From Nitrospirales bacterium (GTDB lineage Bacteria; Nitrospirota; Nitrospiria; Nitrospirales; UBA8639): a stretch of 5,200 nucleotides of DNA. Under the pieces are notes generated by a model. The model ran no database searches. It was not told where the DNA came from and saw only the letters and a program-made list of their open reading frames with translations. This document shows, in pieces, positions 1 through 4,885 of this stretch (position 1 is its first letter; every line of letters starts with the position of its first letter). A program made the translations under genes and the position numbers. The stretch covers positions 1-5,200 of the forward strand of contig JAJDBO010000024.1 in assembly GCA_029261305.1 (NCBI GenBank), read 5' to 3'.

Positions 1-1035
1 TTTCACCGCCTCAGCCATGCGATCAATGGAATCCACCACGAAGCCCGTTTTTCCATGAACAATGATTTCCGGCACCGATCCTTTATTGAAAGCCACCACC
101 GGCGTACCGCATGCCATGGATTCAATCAGCACAAGCCCAAACGGTTCGCCCCATTGAATAGGGAAAAGTGTGGCCTGCGCGTGCTGGTACCATAGTTTTT
201 TCTGGGCACTGTCTACTTCTCCGATATAAATGATCTGCTTGTCCGACTCCAGGATCGGCTTCATGACGGTTTCATAATAATCGATGCCGGGAGGTGTTGT
301 GCCCGCATCGACCATTAAGTCAATTGATGGAAGTAATGTTTGGAAATATGCACGGTCTTTGGCTTTGTTCTGAACATTGCCGGCAATGATGAGCCGAGAG
401 CCGGTTTTTTTCGCAATCTCAATGGCGATGTCTTGCCCTTTATCTTGGGTGATTCTCCCGATAGAAAATAAATATGTTGGTTCGTCCGCATTCTTTTGGA
501 AAGGATAGTCCTCCACATCAATGCCGTGATGAATCACATTTTGCCCGTTGACTAATCCCTGGTGCTGCGATCTCTGGTAGTTACTGATTGGAACAAAGTA
601 TGCGCTGGAGGACGAAATGAGCGTTTCATTCCATCGCGTGAATCCAGCATGGTCTCCTGCAGGCACATGGAGCGTCATCACAATGGGGACAGGACTTTGA
701 CCTACTTCATTAAAGATATATTCAGCCATGTCGGCATCATGCAGGTGAATGATATCAATGTCACCCCGTTGCGCTCGTTGAAGTGACATGACCAGGTGCC
801 TCCGCATTTCTTCCTGCTTGAGGAGAGTATGATCAGTGCAGTACTCATTGAAGCTTTTTTCAATGGTCGTGAACTGTTCTCCGACAACGTGGGAATCACC
901 TGAACAGGCGACAATCGAACGGTGGCCTAATTCATGCAAACCTTTATCGATGTTATACACGACCGTTTCGATAGGACCGTAACCTAATGTCTGTTTAATC
1001 GGGCGATTGAGCGTTGCGACATGGAGCACATTCAT
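1..1035 (-). CDS. Glycosyltransferase family 4 (GT-B fold, group 1), C-terminus cut off by the window edge
   Basis: An open frame of 345 codons starts at ATG 1033-1035 (MNVLHVAT) and is still open at base 1. It is a GT-B glycosyltransferase that moves a sugar from a nucleotide-sugar donor to an acceptor in the cytoplasm. The N-terminal domain has LGYGPIETVVYNIDKGLHELGH at residues 17-38, typical of the AviGT4-like branch, and HVPAG near 123. The C-terminal donor-binding domain starts about residue 187 with GRITQDKG (R194, K199) and carries the EX7E pair E297/E305 in EPFGLVLIE, followed by MACGTPVVAF and the GSVPEII/GKTGFVVDS motifs. About 25 residues (230-254) look inserted between the AGNV strand and the YIGEV strand. 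The ribosome-binding site is weak (GAGA about 8 bases upstream). Donor and acceptor sugars cannot be read from sequence; lipopolysaccharide, exopolysaccharide or small-molecule glycosylation are all possible. The family assignment is secure. Confidence 0.93.
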   Translation of the reverse strand, partial: MNVLHVATLNRPIKQTLGYGPIETVVYNIDKGLHELGHRSIVACSGDSHVVGEQFTTIEKSFNEYCTDHTLLKQEEMRRHLVMSLQRAQRGDIDIIHLHDADMAEYIFNEVGQSPVPIVMTLHVPAGDHAGFTRWNETLISSSSAYFVPISNYQRSQHQGLVNGQNVIHHGIDVEDYPFQKNADEPTYLFSIGRITQDKGQDIAIEIAKKTGSRLIIAGNVQNKAKDRAYFQTLLPSIDLMVDAGTTPPGIDYYETVMKPILESDKQIIYIGEVDSAQKKLWYQHAQATLFPIQWGEPFGLVLIESMACGTPVVAFNKGSVPEIIVHGKTGFVVDSIDRMAEAVK

Positions 1036-1207
1036 CTTTTTTTATCTCGTTTCTTTGATGGTGATATCTTCTCTGAAAATTTATGAAATTTCGCGGTAAG
1101 GAATAATTATAATCAATCTAGCCGGCATAGATTTACATCACGCAAAAGCAACAGCGGCTCATGTTCATATTATATTTTCTCGCTTATCCATTGATGGGCG
1201 TAATCAC
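1036..1207. other. AT-rich spacer between the PsiE gene and the glycosyltransferase gene
   Basis: This 172-base gap probably carries the promoter of the glycosyltransferase. On the minus strand an exact TATAAT lies at 1106-1111, about 70 bases before the start codon, but no good TTGACA is found 16-18 bases further upstream. A second TATAAT sits at 1169-1174, also without a matching -35 box. No hairpin plus T-tract follows the PsiE stop, so termination there is not evident. The promoter reading is therefore tentative. Confidence 0.25.
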
Positions 1208-1747
1208 TCAATTGTCAGAAACCGCTCCTCGTTCCGAAATGGAAATCGGGGGGGAAATCCGACGGGCAAGATATACCGCAACCACCAAAGCCACAATCAC
1301 GAGCACATTCGCCCCCAGATCGAGGAGGTATCGATTAAATACTATCTCGCTCACCTCTTCCATATAGGCGATCTCGGCTCCGATGGTCAGGATTCGTCGT
1401 GTTGAGGCAATCACGCAGATATATAAAAATGGTTCTAACGTAATCACCTTGGTCTTGAGGAAGTTGATGATCGTGCGGAATAGCTCTAGCAGGATGATGA
1501 CCAGCAAGAGATCATGAACCAGTGCCAGCACAGCAGGAACGACATTCGATCCGACCTCCATGGCAAAGGCGTACCAGGAATGCACAAAGACCACCATGCC
1601 AATGATCAGAAAACTAAAACCGGTCGCGATATACCCAAACCCATCAAGGGTTTCCATCAGATTGATCATCATTCCATTGACGGTCCGATCGAAAATCGAC
1701 CAACGGCTTTTCTGGTCCTGATTTCTGGTTGTCGTCTCTTTCTCCAT
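1208..1747 (-). CDS. psiE: PsiE-family (phosphate-starvation-inducible E) inner-membrane protein
   Basis: A 179-residue protein with a charged cytoplasmic-looking N-terminus (about 1-35) and four predicted membrane helices near residues 38-58, 73-95, 105-124 and 143-161. The diagnostic PsiE signature is residues 86-120: LLELFRTIINFLKT followed by a short linker, LEPFLYICVIASTRRIL. In E. coli, psiE is induced by phosphate starvation through PhoB, and the biochemical role of the family is unknown. The start chosen is ATG 1745-1747, with AGAGG directly abutting it, which is closer than usual. The Met cluster at residues 26-31 is a fallback start but has no better ribosome-binding site. It is 172 bases from the glycosyltransferase and 244 bases from the lipoprotein, so it probably has its own promoter. 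I found no tandem Pho box in the leader; only isolated TGTCA-like half-sites are visible. The family call is strong and the physiological role is not known. Confidence 0.88.
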   Translation of the reverse strand: MEKETTTRNQDQKSRWSIFDRTVNGMMINLMETLDGFGYIATGFSFLIIGMVVFVHSWYAFAMEVGSNVVPAVLALVHDLLLVIILLELFRTIINFLKTKVITLEPFLYICVIASTRRILTIGAEIAYMEEVSEIVFNRYLLDLGANVLVIVALVVAVYLARRISPPISISERGAVSDN

Positions 1748-1991
1748 CCTCTAACTTTTCATTCCTTTCTTAAATCGATCTGTCACAACACATCCCGTGA
1801 ATTGAGGACTCGTTTCAGCCCCTCGTTTCCTTTTCAGGGTTGCAGTGATGCATTTGAATAAGATCTGACAATGGTTGTCCCGTTCGGGTAGGCGAAAAAC
1901 GGGAGACCTTGTCAAAAGAAACAGACGGGCGTATTCGGTGATGGGCACGAGTGTCGGTCGAGAATTTTCTGAATGACACGCCGGGACGTAT
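1748..1991. other. Leader region of the PsiE gene, no convincing gene
   Basis: This 244-base gap lies between the end of the lipoprotein reading frame and the PsiE start. On the minus strand it has TTGACA followed 17 bases later by a poor -10 (CCTACC). It also has a 7-bp inverted repeat, TCCCGTT/AACGGGA, at 1878-1884 and 1898-1904 with a 13-base loop and no T-tract. CTCGTTTC occurs twice 13 bases apart (1809-1816, 1822-1829), which could be a direct-repeat operator or chance. The minus-strand open frame across it has no protein-like character and overlaps the end of the lipoprotein gene. Confidence 0.35.
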
Positions 1992-2449
1992 TTACCCCGC
2001 AAACTGCGCAAGGGCGGTTTCGTACGAATGAGCCAATTCCTCCAACGCGAGGTTCATGCCTAATTGAAGGGCAGTCCAGTCTTTTTCGTTCCCGGTTTTC
2101 AGTGCCTCAATTTGAATTTGCACCTCTTCCCTTTTCTTGATCAAGGCCTCCAGGGTCGTATCCAATGCTGCTTGCGGTTCCGGTTCCAAACCCCTTGCTT
2201 GACTCGGTCAGCAAGTTTCACATGTGTAGATTTTAGATTATCCAATTTGTCCTCTACGTTTTGGACATACTGGTTGAAATCTTCTCCTAAGGGCGCTTGT
2301 ATGAATTCGACTACTTCTGTGTTCCCTGACTGCACGTCCTTCCCTGCCAATCCGGATTCGTCCGAAGGCCCTGGTTCTGAGGTGTTACAACCAGCGACTC
2401 CTAAGATCGCTATGCAGAATAGAACATTTAATGCCAAAGAGTTTTTCAT
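1992..2449 (-). pseudogene. Outer-membrane-type lipoprotein with helical C-terminus, split by a one-base frameshift
   Basis: Reading starts at ATG 2447-2449 with GGAGAG (2456-2461) six bases upstream, an excellent ribosome-binding site. The first 20 residues are a lipoprotein signal ending ILGVAG before Cys21 (lipobox VAGC). Asn at +2 would favour release to the outer membrane. A flexible acidic stretch follows (about 22-50), then a helical part (VEDKLDNLKSTHVKLADRV). This frame runs on to a stop at 2141-2143 with an Arg/Trp-rich tail that looks like read-through in the wrong frame. The -1 frame from about 2189 to TAA 1992-1994 resumes an amphipathic helix (LDTTLEALIKKREEVQIQIEAL) and ends ALAQFAG. 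It has a stop at 2208-2210 and no usable start of its own, since TTG 2187-2189 lacks a properly spaced site. One missing base at the run GGGGTTT (2188-2194) would fuse them into about 152 residues. It may be a true lesion or a sequencing error. Function is unknown; a periplasm-facing coiled-coil lipoprotein is the inference. Confidence 0.72.
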
Positions 2450-2616
2450 GTATTACTCTCCATATTGAATGTCATGTGAACTCGTTAAATTGCGCTGCAT
2501 TACATTTCGGACTTATGGATGTTCGAGTATTCTCTCATGTCTCAAATCTCAACCCTTCCCCTTATTTTTGGACCAGCAAAATAGTGTAAAGGAGTAAGAT
2601 TCGTCTTGTGCTTTAT

Positions 2617-2642
2617 AAAAAATCACCTTCGAAATGCCGAGG
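2617..2642 (-). terminator. Possible weak intrinsic terminator downstream of the small exported protein gene
   Basis: On the minus strand, CCTCG (2638-2642) can pair with CGAAGG (2626-2631) with one bulged A. This gives a 5-bp stem with a 6-base loop, followed after three bases by six T residues (2617-2622). It lies about 110 bases past the stop of the 94-residue gene. The stem is short and bulged, so this is a weak candidate. Confidence 0.3.
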
Positions 2643-2664
2643 ATTATTTTGCACAATTCCAGCC

Positions 2665-2732
2665 ATCCCTTCACGGATGGTTCATAGGAGATCTCCTTCC
2701 CCTACCGTACTGCACATTTTCCATGAAGGGAT
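2665..2732. repeat. 13-bp inverted repeat enclosing a 12-bp perfect palindrome
   Basis: The arms are ATCCCTTCACGGA at 2665-2677 and TCCATGAAGGGAT at 2720-2732, identical in 12 of 13 positions when one is reversed. In a minus-strand transcript the odd position becomes a U-G wobble, so all 13 positions pair around a 42-base loop. The loop holds AGGAGATCTCCT (2686-2697), a perfect palindrome. The right arm begins only 18 bases past the stop of the upstream exported-protein gene, so this may be a 3' stabilising or processing structure. There is no T-tract next to it. Confidence 0.55.
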
Positions 2733-2749
2733 ATTCTGGGCTTAGAGGC

Positions 2750-3034
2750 TTAGAAGGTTAATTGTATCTTCGTTCGATCTGCCTCGATTTGGTGGCAACC
2801 TTGTTCCGCCAGCATGACCTGACCCGGACTCGCGTCTGCCGGAATTCGGTTGAGACAGCCCTTTAGGGAGTCTTTTACACTTTCCGCGGCAATTTGTTTA
2901 AGACCCAGGTTTTGTAAACTCCTTGTTCCACCTTTTTCCGTTTCAGCAGCTGAAGACACTACTGGAAGGATCAGCGGAAAAACGAGCAAGGATGCGAGGA
3001 CGAACGTGCGACTAATAAAGAGATGTTTGTTCAT
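2750..3034 (-). CDS. Small exported protein with two cysteines, family not recognised
   Basis: A 94-residue protein with a classical Sec signal peptide: a positive start (MNKHLFISRT), a hydrophobic core at about 11-25 (VLASLLVFPLILP) and a likely cleavage after the VVSSA region near residues 27-30. The mature part is only about 64 residues, polar and helical, with Cys60 and Cys80 flanking RIPADASPGQVMLAEQG; these could form a disulfide in the periplasm. The start ATG 3032-3034 is supported by AAGGGG about 7-8 bases upstream. There is no lipobox, so the product should be soluble or secreted. It follows the receiver gene after 83 bases, a gap that holds an imperfect GACGC/GCGTC hairpin (3070-3103), so co-transcription is possible but not shown. 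I cannot name a family, and no catalytic motif is visible. The gene itself is well supported by its signal peptide and ribosome-binding site. Confidence 0.8.
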   Translation of the reverse strand: MNKHLFISRTFVLASLLVFPLILPVVSSAAETEKGGTRSLQNLGLKQIAAESVKDSLKGCLNRIPADASPGQVMLAEQGCHQIEADRTKIQLTF

Positions 3035-3117
3035 GATGTGACCCCTTTCAAAAAGGTGTGTATGTTAATGACGCATACGTCGTGGGAATCGCGATGTCGC
3101 GTCCTCTGAAATCGAAC

Positions 3118-3936
3118 CTAGGCATAGGTTAGTTGTTGATGTCTAATGGCACCCGCTACTGAGGCCTTTAATTGCTCTTCCTCAAGGGGTTTCACCAAAT
3201 AGTTACTGATCCCTCCGCCTATGAACGAAATAGCCAATTCCAAATCTGCAATCCCCGTTAAAACGATCAAGGGAATGCTGGGAAATTCTCTTTGAAAATA
3301 GGCTATGGCTTCCAGTCCCGTGATTTTGGGCATGGAAATATCGGTAATGATGATATCGATACTCCGGGAGCTTTCTTCACTGTTTGTTAATGCCTTGATG
3401 GCCTCCGCCCCATTTTCTGCTTCTATAACGTCATACCCCGAATTCCCACATGTTCTTCTGATGAACTTGAGAATTTCCGGATCGTCGTCCACCACAAGGA
3501 TGCCTCCAAGAGATCTTTGTTCTGAACACTTTCCCACTGAATTTTGACCAAGGTGCTCCCCAGAAGGTCTTAAGGATGTCGCTTGTGCTTGTACTCTCCC
3601 GTCATGTATCTCGCTAGAAAAAACAGGTAGGGATTTCCTCGCTCCCTCTTTTGGCTGGTTGAGGGGAGTAAGCCTCATGCTTTTATTTAAGATTTCCCAA
3701 CCGTGGCCATGAGGAGGTAGAAGATTATTTGCGGGACCACTTGATACAGGAGGAAAGAGCAGCGGGATCGATGAGCGCTGTCCAATCTCATCATCGAAGG
3801 GATCAATCATTTTTAAAAACAGTGATTGCACTCCATCTGATTCCTGCCGGAAAAATAGCCACACGGCCATGCAAAGCATGACCCCCACGCCGGTGGCCAC
3901 CATTACTGTTTCTAGTTCTGTATTCAGATCTATCAT
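3118..3936 (-). CDS. Membrane-anchored response-regulator receiver protein without an output domain
   Basis: A 272-residue protein. Residues about 11-29 (VMVATGVGVMLCMAVWLFF) form one membrane helix. A linker of roughly 115 residues follows, rich in Pro, Ser and Gln and without a recognisable domain. A complete receiver domain occupies about 144-268: ILVVDDD (acidic pocket D150-D152), phospho-acceptor D199 in IITDISMPKITG, conserved T227 in IVLTG and K249 in LVKP. All the residues needed to accept a phosphoryl group from a histidine kinase are present. The protein ends just after the last receiver helix, so there is no DNA-binding or enzymatic output. Standard receivers are soluble; tethering one to the membrane suggests a local partner there, such as a histidine kinase or a phosphorelay protein. 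No kinase is in this window. The start ATG 3934-3936 has AGGAAGGG about 7 bases upstream. The domain call is very secure; the role is inference. Confidence 0.93.
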   Translation of the reverse strand: MIDLNTELETVMVATGVGVMLCMAVWLFFRQESDGVQSLFLKMIDPFDDEIGQRSSIPLLFPPVSSGPANNLLPPHGHGWEILNKSMRLTPLNQPKEGARKSLPVFSSEIHDGRVQAQATSLRPSGEHLGQNSVGKCSEQRSLGGILVVDDDPEILKFIRRTCGNSGYDVIEAENGAEAIKALTNSEESSRSIDIIITDISMPKITGLEAIAYFQREFPSIPLIVLTGIADLELAISFIGGGISNYLVKPLEEEQLKASVAGAIRHQQLTYA

Positions 3937-4004
3937 GACTTGTCCCTTCCTGGGTTTACTCCTACCCTTTTTCGTATTCCTTGAATGCCCGTTGCTTTTG
4001 GTTT

Positions 4005-4044
4005 CCCCGAGAGAATCTGATTAACTTGTCCGCATCTTTCGGGG
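4005..4044. repeat. 10-bp stem hairpin upstream of the receiver gene
   Basis: CCCCGAGAGA (4005-4014) pairs with TCTTTCGGGG (4035-4044). All ten positions pair if read as plus-strand RNA (one G-U); one A-C mismatch occurs if read as minus-strand RNA. The loop is 20 bases. It lies about 70 bases before the receiver start codon and is not followed by a T-tract on either strand, so it is not a standard terminator. Confidence 0.55.
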
Positions 4045-4079
4045 GGCTGGTATGATTTCGATAGCACGATCACGGGCCT

Positions 4080-4120
4080 GGCCCTTCTGCTTGTGAACCT
4101 GCTACCTACAATCAAGGGCC
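4080..4120. repeat. 7-bp perfect inverted repeat just past the membrane-peptide stop codon
   Basis: GGCCCTT (4080-4086) and AAGGGCC (4114-4120) are exact reverse complements around a 27-base loop. GGGCC at 4074-4078 could compete for the same partner bases. The right arm ends 8 bases from the stop codon of the 35-residue gene, a typical place for a 3' protective hairpin or attenuator, but no T-tract follows. Confidence 0.45.
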
Positions 4121-4128
4121 TGCAAGAA

Positions 4129-4236
4129 TTACTGACGGAAAATTTCTGCGGGTATTTCCATCATAAAGGCTGCTGTTATTGCAGCACTACACAATAGAAG
4201 GATTAATCCAAAAAAGATGGGTTCGAAGGGATACAT
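4129..4236 (-). CDS. Micro-protein of 35 residues with one membrane helix
   Basis: ATG 4234-4236 opens a 35-codon frame ending at TAA 4129-4131. It reads MYPFEPIFFGLILLLCSA, then AITAAFMMEIPAEIFRQ. Residues about 7-26 form an uninterrupted hydrophobic segment, which fits a single-span membrane peptide. It could also be an uncleaved signal-like sequence, since no good cleavage site is visible. Support for translation is GGAG at 4245-4248 with an 8-base spacer, well above chance, and the fully hydrophobic character of the frame. A short polar C-terminal tail (EIPAEIFRQ) follows the helix. The next gene on the same strand, 192 bases on, encodes the membrane-anchored receiver, so a partnership in the inner membrane is a reasonable but untested idea. 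I do not recognise a family. Confidence 0.6.
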   Translation of the reverse strand: MYPFEPIFFGLILLLCSAAITAAFMMEIPAEIFRQ

Positions 4237-4254
4237 GGCCTCAACTCCGTTCTT

Positions 4255-4269
4255 TGACCGTGATGGTCA
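4255..4269. promoter_or_regulatory. 15-bp dyad TGACC-N5-GGTCA before the membrane-peptide gene
   Basis: TGACC (4255-4259) and GGTCA (4265-4269) form a perfect dyad with a 5-base spacer, just 6 bases beyond the ribosome-binding site of the 35-residue gene. A further TGACCA lies at 4299-4304, the inverted match of TGGTCA at 4264-4269. This is the geometry of a dimeric regulator site, or of a small leader hairpin. No regulator can be named. Confidence 0.3.
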
Positions 4270-4619
4270 GGAGTGACTTCCTCAAAAACCTGATCTGATG
4301 ACCAGCGTTACAATCGTCGTCAACACATGACAGCAATTGTTAGGAAGAAGTTTGGCGCAGAAGCGGCGGAGACTGGGAATCAGACGCGGAGGAAAGAATG
4401 CGGAAGCGCGAGGGATAGGAATGTCGGCGTGGCTCAATACGTCATATATTCAAGCTATACCCTAAAGAGGAGAGTGTCAAGGTGTTTCGGAGCTTTGGCG
4501 CATGAGAATTGGGCAAACTATCAGTTCTCGAACTTATTCCTTTTGAATAATAGCGAAAGTGTTGGAGCAAACTATTTCGAGCCTTTCTCACCTTAGATAT
4601 CTCGCATGCAACATTCAGT

Positions 4620-4648
4620 ACTTCACTCATGTGAGTCATGGGTGAAGT
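4620..4648 (+). repeat. Strong 12-bp hairpin upstream of the RRM gene
   Basis: ACTTCACTCATG (4620-4631) pairs with CATGGGTGAAGT (4637-4648) over all 12 positions, with one U-G pair when read as plus-strand RNA. The loop is TGAGT. A second fold (ACTCA/TGAGT) overlaps it. It is 237 bases before the RRM start codon and is not followed by a T-tract, so it is not an ordinary terminator. It is a candidate leader structure or regulator site. Confidence 0.6.
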
Positions 4649-4885
4649 TCAGTGGTCCTATCTATTCAGCTAGTGGCCTGATAGTGTTGACCTATATGTA
4701 TTGTGTGGGAGCTTGTGGTGAAGGAGCATTGAACAGTGTCCTTGACAGAAACCAATATCGTGTTGTCCGAGAATCACTTTGGACATCAGCCATCGGTCGC
4801 TGTAATTTTCCCTCTACGGAACGCACATCCCAATCATTCTTCGCTCCCAAGTAAAACAATGTCATCTCTTTTAAGGAGTTACAAA

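Larger units (their letters stand above)
2450..2749. other. 300-base spacer without a supported gene
   Basis: This lies between the small exported protein and the lipoprotein, both on the minus strand. It contains a long inverted repeat (2665-2732) with a 12-bp palindrome inside, and a weak terminator-like hairpin at 2617-2642, both listed separately. No clear -35/-10 pair for the lipoprotein gene was found. A minus-strand open frame 2549-2674 (41 codons from a GTG) and a plus-strand frame 2606-2761 (51 codons from a TTG) exist, but neither has a well-placed start signal or a recognisable product. Confidence 0.4.
3937..4128. other. Structured spacer between the 35-residue membrane peptide and the receiver gene
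   Basis: This is 192 bases with two sizeable inverted repeats (4005-4044 and 4080-4120, listed separately). The minus-strand open frame beginning at TTG 4113-4115 ends in an ATGA overlap with the receiver start, but it has no ribosome-binding site and a basic, protein-unlike composition, so I do not call it. If the two flanking genes are co-transcribed, this would be the intercistronic region; otherwise it is the 5' leader of the receiver gene. Confidence 0.4.
4237..4885. other. 649-base stretch with no convincing gene, between divergent genes
   Basis: It must hold the promoters of the minus-strand peptide gene and the plus-strand RRM gene. The part at about 4337-4430 is strongly purine-rich on the plus strand. 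The 9-mer GCAAACTAT occurs twice 54 bases apart (4513-4521, 4567-4575). A strong hairpin lies at 4620-4648. Open frames of 65-89 codons on both strands lack ribosome-binding sites and protein-like composition. TTGACA at 4742-4747 and TTGACC at 4687-4692 have no acceptable -10 box at 16-18 bases. The region could contain a long 5' leader for the RRM gene or an unrecognised RNA; I see no tRNA or tmRNA features. Confidence 0.45.

Noticed and set aside
1514..1861. Plus-strand open frame of 115 codons
   Set aside because: It lies antisense to the PsiE gene, with a His/Ser/Arg-rich, protein-unlike composition and no ribosome-binding site.
1748..1991. Pho box for PsiE
   Set aside because: Only single TGTCA-like half-sites occur; the tandem arrangement with 11-base periodicity needed for PhoB binding is not present.
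1751..2011. Minus-strand open frame of 86 codons before the PsiE gene
   Set aside because: It overlaps the end of the lipoprotein frame, has no ribosome-binding site and does not resemble a folded protein.
2064..2468. Plus-strand open frame of 134 codons
   Set aside because: It is antisense to the lipoprotein gene, which has a much better start and a signal peptide; the plus-strand frame shows no motif.
2606..2761. Plus-strand 51-codon frame from TTG with AAAGGAG 11 bases upstream
   Set aside because: It needs a rare start with a long spacer, runs antisense through the inverted repeat and into the exported-protein gene, and matches nothing I know. A conservation test could revive it.
3933..4115. 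Minus-strand 60-codon frame ending in an ATGA overlap with the receiver start
   Set aside because: The overlap looks like translational coupling, but the TTG start has no ribosome-binding site, the sequence is Arg/Lys/Pro-rich without pattern, and it crosses both hairpins.
4041..4400. Possible tmRNA-like start (GGGGGCTGG followed by ATTTCGATAG)
   Set aside because: Only the first bases are similar. No tag-peptide frame, T-loop or CCA end is found at the expected distance.
4327..4596. Plus-strand 89-codon frame
   Set aside because: It has no ribosome-binding site, no motif, and lies in a purine-rich stretch that opens frames by chance.
4606..4854. Plus-strand 82-codon frame upstream of the RRM gene
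   Set aside because: It begins inside the approach to the 4620-4648 hairpin, has no ribosome-binding site and no recognisable protein character.
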